NCBI GenBank assembly: GCA_041662785.1
Contig: JBAZRW010000004.1
Location: forward strand, 97,327-161,326
Direction: 5' to 3'
DNA length: 64,000 nucleotides
Origin: Bdellovibrionales bacterium
Lineage (GTDB): Bacteria; Pseudomonadota; Alphaproteobacteria; UBA9219
The position numbers and the translations under genes were made by a program. Positions 24,544 to 33,616 of the stretch are shown piece by piece; position 1 is the first letter of the stretch, and every line of letters begins with the position of its first letter. The notes beneath the pieces were generated by a model, which did not search any database, had not been told where the DNA came from, and saw only the letters and a list, made by a program, of their open reading frames with translations.

Positions 24544-26043
24544 ATGGAATTGTTGCATGTTGCCGATGCGGTCGCGCGTGAAAAGAACATTGAGCGCGAT
24601 GAGGTCTTGGAAGCGATGGAGCAGGCTATTCAAAAAGCTGGCCGCGCCAAATATGGCTATGAGCATGATATCCGTGCGACGATCGACCGCAAGACGGGCG
24701 AAGTTCACTTGCAGCGCTATTTGCTGGTCGTCGAAACGGTTGAAGAAGAACATACGCAGCTGACGTTGAAAGCCGCGCGTAAGACCAAAGCCGATGCCGC
24801 GCTGGGCGAATACATTATTGACGACCTTCCCCCCATCGATCTGGGCCGCATCGCGGCGCAGACGGCCAAGCAGGTTATCGTGCAAAAAGTGCGCGAAGCC
24901 GAACGTCGTCGCCAGTTTATCGAATACAAGGATCGCGTGGGCGAAATTATCAGCGGCACGGTCAAACGCGTCGAATACGGCAATATCACTATCGATTTGG
25001 GCCGCGCCGAAGCGCTTTTGTCGCGTGATGAAAGCTTGCCGCGCGAGCATTTCAAGAATGGCGACCGCGTTCGCGCCTATATCTTTGACGTGCGCGAAGA
25101 GCAGCGCGGCGCGCAGATTTTTGTCTCGCGCACCCACCCCGTCTTTATGGCCAAGTTGTTCTCGCAAGAAGTGCCTGAGATTTATGACGGCGTGATCGAA
25201 ATCAAGTCCGTGGCCCGTGACCCCGGAAGCCGCGCGAAGATCGCCGTGCTTTCGAATGACAGCTCGATCGATCCCGTCGGCGCGTGCGTCGGCATGCGCG
25301 GCAGCCGTGTTCAAGCGGTTGTGGGCGAACTTCAAGGCGAGAAGATTGACATTATTCCTTGGTCGCAAGATCCGGCCACGTTTGTCGTGAACGCGCTGGC
25401 TCCCGCCGAAGTTGCCAAGGTCGTGCTGGACGAAGACAACCACCGTATGGATGTTGTTGTGCCGGATGAGCAGCTGTCGCTGGCCATTGGCCGTCGTGGG
25501 CAGAATGTGCGCCTTGCCTCCATGCTCACGGGCTGGGACATCGATATTCTGACCGAGAAGGAAGAGTCCGAGCGCCGTCAGGAAGAGCTGCGTAGCCGCA
25601 CCGAATTGTTCATCGAAGCCCTGTCGGTTGATGATGTGATTGCCCATTTGCTGTGCAGCGAAGGCTTTACCCGCGTCGAGCAGATTGCCGACACGCCTGC
25701 CGATGAGCTGGCGGAGATCGAAGGCTTTGATATCGAGGTCGGGAGCGAGCTGCAACAACGCGCTCGTTCATGGCTGGCTGAAAAGGCGGCGAAGCTTGAA
25801 TCCACGCGCCTTGATTTGGGCGTAACCGACGATGTGATGGGGCTTGCCCATATGACGGTTGAGATGGCCGTGAAGCTGGGAGAAAAGGACCTTAAGACCC
25901 TTGACGACGTTGCTGATTTGGCGGGCGATGAGCTGCGCGAAATCGTGGGCGAAGACGAGATTACGCTCGCGCGTGCGAATGACATAATTATGGCGGCCCG
26001 TGCGCATTGGTTTGCGGATGACGCTTCTGCTCCTACTGAATAA
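24544..26043 (+). CDS. nusA: Transcription termination/antitermination factor NusA
   Basis: The start at 24544 (MELLHVADAVAREKNI) follows GGACGAGG. The 499-residue protein has the NusA N-terminal domain (1-130), S1 (VGEIISGTVKRVEYGNITID), two KH domains (GSRAKIAVLSNDSSIDPVGA and VPDEQLSLAIGRRGQNVRLA), and two C-terminal acidic helix-hairpin-helix repeats. It binds RNA polymerase and controls pausing. It leads the nusA-ylxR-infB operon. rimP, which normally precedes nusA in this group, is not present upstream. Confidence 0.97.
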   Translation: MELLHVADAVAREKNIERDEVLEAMEQAIQKAGRAKYGYEHDIRATIDRKTGEVHLQRYLLVVETVEEEHTQLTLKAARKTKADAALGEYIIDDLPPIDLGRIAAQTAKQVIVQKVREAERRRQFIEYKDRVGEIISGTVKRVEYGNITIDLGRAEALLSRDESLPREHFKNGDRVRAYIFDVREEQRGAQIFVSRTHPVFMAKLFSQEVPEIYDGVIEIKSVARDPGSRAKIAVLSNDSSIDPVGACVGMRGSRVQAVVGELQGEKIDIIPWSQDPATFVVNALAPAEVAKVVLDEDNHRMDVVVPDEQLSLAIGRRGQNVRLASMLTGWDIDILTEKEESERRQEELRSRTELFIEALSVDDVIAHLLCSEGFTRVEQIADTPADELAEIEGFDIEVGSELQQRARSWLAEKAAKLESTRLDLGVTDDVMGLAHMTVEMAVKLGEKDLKTLDDVADLAGDELREIVGEDEITLARANDIIMAARAHWFADDASAPTE

Positions 26044-26063
26044 GATGAGGACCAACGGAAGAT

Positions 26064-26723
26064 ATGTTGATGGTAGAAACTTCCTCACGCGATGCCACGG
26101 ACACGCAGGCGGCCTTTGTGTCGCCAGCGGAGCGCCGTTGCCTTGTCACGGGCGAGTCTAAAGCCAAAAGCGATCTGATCCGTTTTGTCGTCGGCCCCGC
26201 GAATGTTGTTGTTCCCGACCTCACCTTACGCTTGCCTGGGCGTGGCCTTTGGGTGAGCGCGACGCGCGAGGCGCTGACCCGCGCGATCACCAAAAACCTG
26301 TTCTCCCGTGCGGCCAAGACCAAGGTCACGGTTCCCCCCGATCTTCTGGATCAAGTCGAAACGCTGCTTGCGCGGCGGTGCCTGTCGCTTTTGGGCCTTG
26401 CCAAAGGCGCGGGCGCGATTGTCACGGGACAGCCCCAAATCGAACATGCTCTTTCGCATAGCGGTTTGGCGTCGATCCTTTTGGCAGCCGATGCAGGGCG
26501 CGATTGCCGCAAGAAACTTTCTCGTGCCCATGTGACTGAGGCAGGTTTTTCGCGTACCGAGCTGGGCGCGGCGCTGGGTCATGATCATCTTGCCTCTGTG
26601 GGATTGAAGCCCCACGCCCTAACGGAAAAGCTTCAAAAGGAATGCGCACGCTGGCAAGGGGTCAGGGCCAAGGACAGTGATTTAACCGATAAAGACACGA
26701 CGGAAAGCAGTGAAGAACGATGA
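26064..26723 (+). CDS. ylxR: YlxR-family RNA-binding protein (DUF448 with L7Ae-like C-terminal domain)
   Basis: The 219-residue protein has the YlxR domain (RRCLVTGESKAKSDLIRFVV and GRGLWVSATREALTRAI, residues about 25-80) and a C-terminal part similar to L7Ae/L30e RNA-binding proteins (RRCLSLLGLAKGAGAIVTGQ near residue 107), as is usual for alphaproteobacteria. The function is not settled; a nucleoid- or RNA-linked role has been proposed. It sits between nusA and infB as expected, and its stop overlaps the infB start (ATGA). Confidence 0.9.
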   Translation: MLMVETSSRDATDTQAAFVSPAERRCLVTGESKAKSDLIRFVVGPANVVVPDLTLRLPGRGLWVSATREALTRAITKNLFSRAAKTKVTVPPDLLDQVETLLARRCLSLLGLAKGAGAIVTGQPQIEHALSHSGLASILLAADAGRDCRKKLSRAHVTEAGFSRTELGAALGHDHLASVGLKPHALTEKLQKECARWQGVRAKDSDLTDKDTTESSEER

Positions 26724-29428
26724 CGGATAAAGAGCCTAAAAAAGTTCTCAGTCTTGGTGGCAAGCCTACGCTTGAGCTGAAAAAGACGCCTGTTGCTGAA
26801 GTTAAAGTCAGCGGCGGCGCAGCGGGTGGCGCGGGCAGCGTGCGCCAAAGCTTTTCGCATGGTCGGTCTAAGACCGTCGCGGTTGAAGTCAAGCGCAAGC
26901 GCACCGATAGCGCCTCGCCGACCGTCGTTAAAAAGGACGGCGTGACAGGCGCGCGTGCTAGCGCCTTGGGATCCAAGATTGCCGTTGGTGGAGCCGCTCC
27001 TTCTGGGGCAGGTCGCCAACTGACGCAAGAAGAGCGTGAATCGCGCATGCGCGCGCTACGCGGTGCGGTGATCGATAATGAAAGCCGCCGCAAAATCGCG
27101 GAAGAGCTAGAGCAAGAGCAGGTCTTTGAGTCTGCGCCCCAACCTGAAGAGCCTGTTGCTGAAGATATTACGCTTTCTCCGCGTGAAAGACTCCGTCAGC
27201 GTGAGATGGAAGAGCTGCAACAAATTCAGGCGCAAGAACGCGTCGATAGCGAACAGCGTAAGCTGGATGATGAAAAACGCGCCAAGACTCTTGCCGCCAG
27301 CGGCATGCGCCGTGGTGAGGGCGAACGCGGCAAGGCAGGCGGGATGCGCGGTGCGGACATGACCGCCGAGCACGCTTTGTCCCTGTCGCCGCGTCGTGGT
27401 GTGGCCCCTGTTGTCACCACGGAAGAAGAGTCGGATGAAGGCGGCGCTCGTCGTGGACGTGGCGGACGCGGTGCGCCCCAGCAACGGCGCAGCAGCGGCG
27501 CACCTTCGGGTGATCGTCGCCGTGGCGGCAAGATGACCGTGACGCAGGTTTTAGAGGGCGAAGAGGGTGGACGCCACCGCTCGGTTGCTGCGATGCGTCG
27601 CCGCAGTGAGCGTGAAAAACGTCAAGCGATGGGGACCCAAGAACAAGTCAAGCAAGTGCGCGATGTTATTATTCCTGAAGTCATCACGGTGCAGGAATTG
27701 GCCAACCGCATGGCCGAGCGTGGCGTGGACGTTATCAAATCGCTGATGAAAATGGGCGTGATGGTAACAATTACGCAAAGCATCGATGCCGATACGGCGG
27801 AATTGGTGGCGACCGAGTTCGGCCATCGCATTAAGCGCGTGGCGGAATCGGATGTTGAATCGGGTCTGTCGCTTATTGAAGATACGGCGGAAAACATGCT
27901 GCCGCGTCCCCCTGTCGTCACGGTCATGGGCCATGTCGATCACGGCAAGACTTCTTTGCTGGACGCTTTGCGCTCGACCGATGTTGTCGCGGGCGAAGCA
28001 GGTGGCATTACGCAGCATATCGGCGCGTATCAGATTGTTCTTCCCAAGCCGATGCACGGTTTTGACCGCATCACCTTTATTGATACCCCGGGCCATGCGG
28101 CCTTTACCGAAATGCGCGCGCGCGGCGCGAACGTCACGGATATCGTGGTGCTGGTCGTCGCCGCCGATGATGGCATTATGCCGCAAACGATTGAAGCCAT
28201 TCGCCATGCCAAGGCGGCTGGCGCGCCGCTTATTGTGGCGATCAACAAATGTGATTTGCCTGCCGCCAATCCGGATCGTGTTCGCCAAGAGCTTCTCTCG
28301 CACGATGTTCAGGTGGAAGAAATGGGCGGCGAGGTTCTGTCGGTCGAGATTTCGGCGAAGAAGCGCACAGGCCTTGATAAGCTGCAAGACGCGATCTTGT
28401 TGCAGGCGGAAATCTTGGATCTGAAGTCAAATCCTGACCGCGCCGCCGAAGGCGCTGTGGTTGAGGCTAAGATGGAAAAGGGTCGCGGCTCGGTCGCTAC
28501 CGTTTTGATCCAACGCGGCACGATCAAGGTTGGCGATATTTTTGTGGCGGGCGCAGAGTGGGGACGCGTTCGCGCCCTTATCAACGATCACGGCAAAAAT
28601 GTGCCAACGGCTGGCCCCGCCATGCCTGTCGAGGTTATTGGCCTGAATGGCACGCCTGTGGCGGGCGATGAGTTGGCCGTTGTGCCGACCGAAAGTCGCG
28701 CGCGGGAAATCAGCGAGTTCCGTATGCGTCGCCGTCGCGCTTTGGCTTCGGCCACGACGCAACGCGGTACGCTTGAACAATTGATGGAAAACATCAAGGC
28801 CGGATCGGCCAAGGAGTGTGCCGTTTTGATCAAGGCTGACGTGCATGGCTCGGTTGAGGCGCTCAAAACAGCGCTGGTCAAATTGTCCGAGGATAATACC
28901 GAGGTCAAGGTGCGCGTTCTGGATGCTGCGGTTGGCCCTATCACGGAGTCCGATGTCACGCTGGCGAACGCGTCGCACGCGATGATTATTGGCTTTAACG
29001 TTCGTGCCAACCCGCAGGCTCGTGAAATGGCCAAGCGCGACGGCATTGAAGTGCGCTATTACTCGATCATCTATAACGTGATCGATGATGTGCGGCAGGT
29101 TCTGACGGGCATGCTCGCCCCAGAGTTGCGCGAGAAGTTCCTTGGCAACGCGCAAATCCTGCAGGTATTTAACATCACCAAGGTGGGCAAGGTTGCGGGC
29201 TGTAAGATCACCGAAGGCATCGTCAAACGCGGGGCCAAGGTTCGCCTGCTTCGCGACAACGTCGTGATCCACGAAGGCGCTTTGAAGACGCTTAAACGCA
29301 TGAAGGACGAAGTCAAGGAAGTGCGCGAGGGCTATGAATGCGGCATGGCGTTTGAAGCGTACGACAACATGCAGGCCGACGACGTGATCGAATGCTTTGA
29401 GATTGAAGAGATCGCACGGTCGTTGTAG
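26720..29428 (+). CDS. infB: Translation initiation factor IF-2
   Basis: The 902-residue GTPase delivers fMet-tRNA to the 30S subunit. The first about 310 residues are a charged, low-complexity region including an Arg/Gly-rich patch (GGARRGRGGRGAPQQRR). The core follows: IF2 N2 region VITVQELANRMAERGVDVIK, G1 GHVDHGKTSLLD, G3 DTPGHAAFTEMRARGA, G4 NKCD, then domains II-IV with GMLAPELREKFLGNAQILQV. It is complete and coupled to ylxR. Transcription normally continues into rbfA in this group, but here the next 2.4 kb hold unrelated genes and repeats. Confidence 0.98.
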   Translation: MTDKEPKKVLSLGGKPTLELKKTPVAEVKVSGGAAGGAGSVRQSFSHGRSKTVAVEVKRKRTDSASPTVVKKDGVTGARASALGSKIAVGGAAPSGAGRQLTQEERESRMRALRGAVIDNESRRKIAEELEQEQVFESAPQPEEPVAEDITLSPRERLRQREMEELQQIQAQERVDSEQRKLDDEKRAKTLAASGMRRGEGERGKAGGMRGADMTAEHALSLSPRRGVAPVVTTEEESDEGGARRGRGGRGAPQQRRSSGAPSGDRRRGGKMTVTQVLEGEEGGRHRSVAAMRRRSEREKRQAMGTQEQVKQVRDVIIPEVITVQELANRMAERGVDVIKSLMKMGVMVTITQSIDADTAELVATEFGHRIKRVAESDVESGLSLIEDTAENMLPRPPVVTVMGHVDHGKTSLLDALRSTDVVAGEAGGITQHIGAYQIVLPKPMHGFDRITFIDTPGHAAFTEMRARGANVTDIVVLVVAADDGIMPQTIEAIRHAKAAGAPLIVAINKCDLPAANPDRVRQELLSHDVQVEEMGGEVLSVEISAKKRTGLDKLQDAILLQAEILDLKSNPDRAAEGAVVEAKMEKGRGSVATVLIQRGTIKVGDIFVAGAEWGRVRALINDHGKNVPTAGPAMPVEVIGLNGTPVAGDELAVVPTESRAREISEFRMRRRRALASATTQRGTLEQLMENIKAGSAKECAVLIKADVHGSVEALKTALVKLSEDNTEVKVRVLDAAVGPITESDVTLANASHAMIIGFNVRANPQAREMAKRDGIEVRYYSIIYNVIDDVRQVLTGMLAPELREKFLGNAQILQVFNITKVGKVAGCKITEGIVKRGAKVRLLRDNVVIHEGALKTLKRMKDEVKEVREGYECGMAFEAYDNMQADDVIECFEIEEIARSL

Positions 29429-29623
29429 GGGGGCATTCAGGATTCTGGATTCGGGATTCAGGGAAGAAAAGGCTTCGTGGCGGCGCGAGGCAATCCATCA
29501 CCTGAAATGGCTGAGAAGAGCGCCAGTCTGAAATTTAGGAAATGCATAACTACGCTTCCTGTAGCCACTTGCGACGACGAATAATAGAGTGTGTAGGATG
29601 ATGAAAAATAGGGGGAAAAGAAC

Positions 29624-30277
29624 GTGACCCATCTTTCAATATATTTCGTCCAGTGGTTGACATTAATTGCTCTCTTTTCGATCGCGGTGATGTCACCTGG
29701 GCCTGATTTTGTTGTTGTGGTTCGTAATTCTGTGGCGCATTCACGACGCGCTGGTGTTTTTACGGCACTCGGTCTTGGTCTTAGTATCCTTGTTCATGTG
29801 ACGTACACTGTTGCAGGCATTGCGACGCTGATTGCGCAATCAATTATGCTCTTTAATGTCATTAAGTACGCTGGTGCGGCCTATCTTATCTATCTTGGCA
29901 TTCAAGCCCTTCGCTCGCACGGGATGGGACGGGCGACGGTTGATCGGGCGCTGAAAGCTGAAAAGAAGATTAAGCCTGTGTCCGATGCTGCGGCATTTGG
30001 GTCTGGCTTTTTGACGAACCTTCTTAATCCCAAGGCGACGTTGTTTTTTTTGGCCATTTTTAGCCAGATTATCAAGGGGGATACGCCCATAGTGTGGATG
30101 GCTGTATATGGCATTACATGTAGCGTTATTATTACGGCTTGGTTTAGCCTTGTGGCTTTCGTGTTGACGCAAGCGAAAGTCAGGAATGCGTTTCTGAAAG
30201 CTACAAAATGGATTGATCGTGGCTGTGGACTGGTTTTGATGGGGCTTGGGATTAAGGTTGCCTTGAGTTCGCGGTAA
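29624..30277 (+). CDS. LysE/RhtB-family amino acid exporter
   Basis: The 217-residue membrane protein starts at a GTG preceded by GGGGGAAAAG. It has the family opening SPGPDFVVVVRNSVAHSRRAGVFTALGL, six predicted helices, and KAAYLIYLG-type sequence (GAAYLIYLGIQALRSHG) near residue 85. The GSGFLTNLLNPKATLFFLAIF motif follows in the second half. It likely exports homoserine, threonine or a similar metabolite by proton antiport; the substrate cannot be predicted. It stands alone between infB and rbfA, in a slot that is normally closed, and is followed by palindromic repeats. Confidence 0.92.
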   Translation: MTHLSIYFVQWLTLIALFSIAVMSPGPDFVVVVRNSVAHSRRAGVFTALGLGLSILVHVTYTVAGIATLIAQSIMLFNVIKYAGAAYLIYLGIQALRSHGMGRATVDRALKAEKKIKPVSDAAAFGSGFLTNLLNPKATLFFLAIFSQIIKGDTPIVWMAVYGITCSVIITAWFSLVAFVLTQAKVRNAFLKATKWIDRGCGLVLMGLGIKVALSSR

Positions 30278-30309
30278 TACCAATCAGCCCATGAATAGAC
30301 CCGTGAAGA

Positions 30310-30455
30310 AAAAAAGGAAATGGGATCCCCGCTTTGCCCTTTCGCCCGCCGCAAGCGCGGCGGGACGAGGGCGCGGGGATGACGATAGTGGGTTAAATTA
30401 AAACATAAATCTTGTCATTCCCGCGTAAGCGGGAATCCCGTTTGTTTTCTTTCAT
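30310..30455. repeat. Two palindromic repeat halves, one carrying the GIY-YIG flank tail
   Basis: A long right half ends in ATGACG at 30379-30384 and closely matches the one at 1256-1320. A left half begins GTCATTCCCGCG at 30414 and continues CCCGTTTGTTTTCTTTCAT (30437-30455). That tail repeats the sequence just inside the GIY-YIG unit (63637-63658) apart from a 3-base gap. No gene is present here. Confidence 0.85.
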
Positions 30456-30515
30456 CACAATCACTTTACCGGAGTTAGATTTTAAGCGGGGATCCAGTTT
30501 GGCTTTCCGTTAGCC

Positions 30516-31649
30516 TTACTTCTGATTTTGTGGCGCGGCAGGGGCTTGGGCCTTGTGTGAGGGGCGCGATGGGGCAGCTTCATGGTGTCTTGTTAGGTTT
30601 GGACTGAAATGTTCCGCAGCGTCCAAAATCTTTTGCGCGAGGGTTTCGGCCAGCGGATTTTCCTTAAAAGCGCCTTGCTCAGTCAGCGTTCGCAAAAGCG
30701 AATAGCCCTTGGCTGGATTCTTTTGAATGGCCTCCTGCATCCACGTTCTATAGGGATCATTAGAAAGCTGAATCTTAAGGCGCTGGCTCCACGATGAATT
30801 TGTGCGGCTTGCCTTAAGTAAAGAGCTTCGGATTTCTTGGACGGCAACGTTGATATCTTTTGGCGAGGGAGGCGTTTGCCCATTCATGTCGGCCTCCAGA
30901 TGCGGCGCAAACCAATAGATGGGGCGATCCGTCAAGAGCCCCATATAACGCCCCCGAATCCATGCGCGGGCGCTTTCTCCCTGCGGGTTGTTCGCAGCGG
31001 TTACCTGAAGCGCGAAGCGATCACAGGCCAGCTCTTCCCAAAATTGATCATGTTCTGTCCTGTCGTTTTCTACGACCATCATGGTGTGGGCGACCTCATG
31101 AAGATTAACGGTAAGGTGGACATTATAATTTTGAGGGTATTGGACAAGGTGTTTTTCGGGAAGGCCCGTGAACAATGACCACAAGGTTTTGGGGTTCCCT
31201 TGAGGTGGAAACAAAAACAACTTGGCGCTGTAAGGAACACCGAGGGCAGAGGGATCTTTAGGTTTACTTTGAGGATAGGGATAGATGACGTGACGTTGCC
31301 CCATATCCATAGAAAGAATGGTCTGGCCTTCTGGAAGGGTTTCAAGCTGGCGCAGAAGATCGGGATGATTAGTCAGATGTTCAAGATTGGTATAATTGAT
31401 GGGGAGATTGAAAGACGCAACTTTCTTCGCTAGATCAAAAGGAATGATTTTACGGATAGCCTCAACCCGACGTGCATTTTCGAAGGGGGATAGAGGCAGG
31501 CCGTGGAGGATTTGATCCCAGCCTTCAAAAGTGGATAAATCATGGGAAGAAACCTGATAGCCTGTCAGCGCCCATAGGGCGCGGTTGTTAAGGCCGTTTT
31601 GTAAAGGCTGGGGATCGAGAACAAGGGAATGTTTCTTTTTGTTTGTCAC
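30516..31649 (-). CDS. Zincin-like putative metallopeptidase, orphan
   Basis: I do not recognise the 377-residue protein as a named family. It contains HEVAH at residues 184-188 and WEELACDRFAL from residue 204, together resembling an HExxH zinc site with a third Glu ligand 17 or more residues downstream (gluzincin style). There is no signal peptide or membrane helix, so it should be cytoplasmic or delivered by another route. The last about 25 residues are Pro/Ala/His-rich. It lies on the minus strand between infB and rbfA, opposite to the operon, with repeats at its downstream end. Substrate and role are unknown; an effector or housekeeping protease is equally possible. Confidence 0.6.
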   Translation of the reverse strand: MTNKKKHSLVLDPQPLQNGLNNRALWALTGYQVSSHDLSTFEGWDQILHGLPLSPFENARRVEAIRKIIPFDLAKKVASFNLPINYTNLEHLTNHPDLLRQLETLPEGQTILSMDMGQRHVIYPYPQSKPKDPSALGVPYSAKLFLFPPQGNPKTLWSLFTGLPEKHLVQYPQNYNVHLTVNLHEVAHTMMVVENDRTEHDQFWEELACDRFALQVTAANNPQGESARAWIRGRYMGLLTDRPIYWFAPHLEADMNGQTPPSPKDINVAVQEIRSSLLKASRTNSSWSQRLKIQLSNDPYRTWMQEAIQKNPAKGYSLLRTLTEQGAFKENPLAETLAQKILDAAEHFSPNLTRHHEAAPSRPSHKAQAPAAPQNQK

Positions 31650-31741
31650 TTTTGATCACCTAAGAAATACGTCCTTAGTATAGCCTTTTTGGGGTTATAA
31701 ATCGTAAAGGACGCGGCTCTAAAATTACTTTCATAAGGCTT

Positions 31742-31771
31742 TTGTTGATTTTTTTTGCTCTTTTCTATACA
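31742..31771 (+). promoter_or_regulatory. Possible promoter for rbfA-truB-rpsO
   Basis: TTGTTG (31742-31747) and TATACA (31766-31771) are separated by 18 bases and lie 81 bases before rbfA. The separation from infB makes a separate promoter necessary. Only the motif match supports it. Confidence 0.4.
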
Positions 31772-31852
31772 GGTGGACGTAGAAGGCGGGGGCGTTTCCC
31801 CTCAAGGGTTAATTTTTGTAAACGATAAGCCAGAAAAGAGCGACAACGCGCC

Positions 31853-32263
31853 ATGCGAACACAAAGACAATTAAAGGTCGGGGAAGAAATCCGGCACGCT
31901 CTGGCGATGATGTTTCAGCGCGGCGATGTTCCATGGCCGCGTGATTTTATGCCGCCTATCGTGACAATTTCCGAGGTGCAGATCAGCCCCGATTTGCAAA
32001 ACGCGACGGCGTTCTTCACGATTTTAGGCGGTAGCGTTGAGGCGAAAGAGGTTCGCCGCGTCCTGAACAAAATCGTCGGCTTTTTCCGGCGCGAGATTGC
32101 GAAGTCCGTTCGCCTGCGCCTAGTGCCTAAACTGGATTTCAAAGAAGATACCAGCTTTGTTTATGCCTCGAACATCGACCGCCTTCTTAGCGATCCCGCC
32201 GTGGCCAAGGATTTGAAGCGCGAGGATCCATCGCTTGAGGCTCAAGCGGCGGATGATGAATAA
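31853..32263 (+). CDS. rbfA: Ribosome-binding factor A
   Basis: The 136-residue KH-like protein begins RTQRQLKVGEEIRHALAMMF and contains VTISEVQISPDLQNATAFFTILGG and FRREIAKSVRLRLVPKLDFKED, the standard RbfA pattern. It aids maturation of the 16S rRNA 5' end and late 30S assembly. It overlaps the truB start region by 11 bases. It heads the second part of the split infB/rbfA operon. Confidence 0.95.
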   Translation: MRTQRQLKVGEEIRHALAMMFQRGDVPWPRDFMPPIVTISEVQISPDLQNATAFFTILGGSVEAKEVRRVLNKIVGFFRREIAKSVRLRLVPKLDFKEDTSFVYASNIDRLLSDPAVAKDLKREDPSLEAQAADDE

Positions 32264-33164
32264 CCCCATTTCTCCTATTCCTCATGGTTGGCTTATCCTC
32301 GACAAGCCTTTGGGGCTGACCTCAACGCAGGCGCTGGGCAAAGTGCGGCGGCTGATGGGTGGCAAGAAGGCGGGGCATGGTGGCACGCTGGATCCCCTTG
32401 CCACAGGCATTTTGCCGCTCGCGTTTGGTGAGGCGACGAAGATTGTCCCCTATGTCATGGATGGCGATAAGGAGTATCTGTTCACCGTCCAGTGGGGCGA
32501 GCAGCGCACCACCGATGACGGCGAGGGTGAGGTTATGGCGGTAAGTGATTGTCGTCCCGATGAAAATTCCATCCGTGCCGAGCTGCCCTTTTTTGTGGGG
32601 GAGGTTGATCAGACTCCGCCAACCTTCTCGGCCATCAAGATCGGTGGGCAGAGGGCCTATGACCTCGCCCGCGCTGGCAAGCCGCCCGAGATGACGCCGC
32701 GCAAGGTTCGGATTGATGCTTTGGAGCTTATAGGGATGCCCTCGCCGGACAGGGCGGATTTTAAGGTTAAGTGCGGTAAGGGGACGTATGTCCGCTCCTT
32801 GGGGCGCGATTTGGCGCTGAAATTGGGGACTTTCGGGTTTATTGCGGCCTTACGGCGCACGAAAGTGGGGCCTTTTACCCTAGAAAATGCTTTTTCTCTG
32901 GAAAAGCTGGAAGAATTATCGCATAAGGGCGATGCCTTAACGGCATTGCTTGCGATCGGATCGGCGCTGGACGACATCCCGGGTTTGACCTTGACCGCAA
33001 GCGAGGCGCAGCGACTTCGCGCCGGACAATCTCTTTTGATCAAGCCTCATCAGGTGGCTTTGATGGGTGCGCCCGTGATTTTGGCCAGCCATCAGGGCGT
33101 TCCTGTGGCGCTTGTCGAAGCCAAGTTCGGATCGTTTGTCGTGGTGCGCGGTTTCACCTTTTAG
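32253..33164 (+). CDS. truB: tRNA pseudouridine(55) synthase TruB
   Basis: Start at 32253 or 32256 (MMNNPISPIPHGWLILDKP), inside the last codons of rbfA. The 303-residue enzyme has KAGHGGTLDPLATGILPLAFG with catalytic Asp, the YLFTVQWGEQRTTDDGEGE region, KCGKGTYVRSLGRDLALKLG, and a small C-terminal PUA-like end (LRAGQSLLI...GVPVALVEA). It isomerises U55 in the T-loop of tRNAs. The order rbfA-truB-rpsO is conserved. Confidence 0.96.
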   Translation: MMNNPISPIPHGWLILDKPLGLTSTQALGKVRRLMGGKKAGHGGTLDPLATGILPLAFGEATKIVPYVMDGDKEYLFTVQWGEQRTTDDGEGEVMAVSDCRPDENSIRAELPFFVGEVDQTPPTFSAIKIGGQRAYDLARAGKPPEMTPRKVRIDALELIGMPSPDRADFKVKCGKGTYVRSLGRDLALKLGTFGFIAALRRTKVGPFTLENAFSLEKLEELSHKGDALTALLAIGSALDDIPGLTLTASEAQRLRAGQSLLIKPHQVALMGAPVILASHQGVPVALVEAKFGSFVVVRGFTF

Positions 33165-33181
33165 AAAATAAGGAGTCCCCG

Positions 33182-33451
33182 ATGTCGATGACCAAAGCCC
33201 AAAAGCAGGCGATTGTTGCCCACCATGCTCGCGCCAAAGGCGACACGGGTTCGCCCGAAGTGCAAGTTGCAATCCTGACGCGCCGCATTAATGATCTGAT
33301 GGATCATTTTAACAAGAATAAGAAAGACCACCACTCGCGTCGTGGTCTGCTGATGATGGTAAGCAACCGTCGCGGCCTTCTGTCGTATTTGAAGAAAACC
33401 AAGCCCGCTGTTTATGAAAAGTTGATCGCAGAATTGGGCTTGCGGAAATGA
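33182..33451 (+). CDS. rpsO: 30S ribosomal protein S15
   Basis: The 89-residue protein starts after AAGGAG with MTKAQKQAIVAHHARAKGDTGSPEVQ and has INDLMDHFNKNKKDHHSRRGL and VSNRRGLLSYLKK. It binds the central domain of 16S rRNA. It lies 17 bases after truB. In related genomes pnp follows directly; here two acetyltransferase genes and repeats separate them. Confidence 0.98.
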   Translation: MSMTKAQKQAIVAHHARAKGDTGSPEVQVAILTRRINDLMDHFNKNKKDHHSRRGLLMMVSNRRGLLSYLKKTKPAVYEKLIAELGLRK

Positions 33452-33461
33452 CGTTAGACTT

Positions 33462-33491
33462 GGTTTTCCCCGACGCTTGTCGGGGAAAACC
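33462..33491 (+). terminator. Perfect 13-bp hairpin after rpsO
   Basis: GGTTTTCCCCGAC (33462-33474) and GTCGGGGAAAACC (33479-33491) pair perfectly over a GCTT loop, 11 bases after the rpsO stop. There is no T-run, so it may be an RNase III processing or stabilising hairpin as well as a terminator. Confidence 0.65.
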
Positions 33492-33501
33492 TTAGTCGCT
33501 G

Positions 33502-33567
33502 CGTCATTCCGCTGAAAAGCGGGATTCAGACGCGCGGCGCTGGATACCGGCCTTCGCCGGTATGACG
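33502..33567. repeat. Complete short CGTCAT...ATGACG palindromic unit
   Basis: A compact unit: CGTCATTCCGCTGAAAAGCG hairpin, GATTCAG, a short middle, CTGGATACC, then a second hairpin ending in ATGACG. It is the shortest complete copy and shows the minimal architecture of the family. Confidence 0.85.
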
Positions 33568-33616
33568 ATTAGGAGAAAGCTGTGAGTTTCGGAATAGGCC
33601 GAGACTTATAAGGGAA

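Noticed and set aside
24526..25758. 410-codon minus-strand open frame opposite nusA
   Set aside because: Shadow of nusA; no ribosome-binding site and no recognisable domain.
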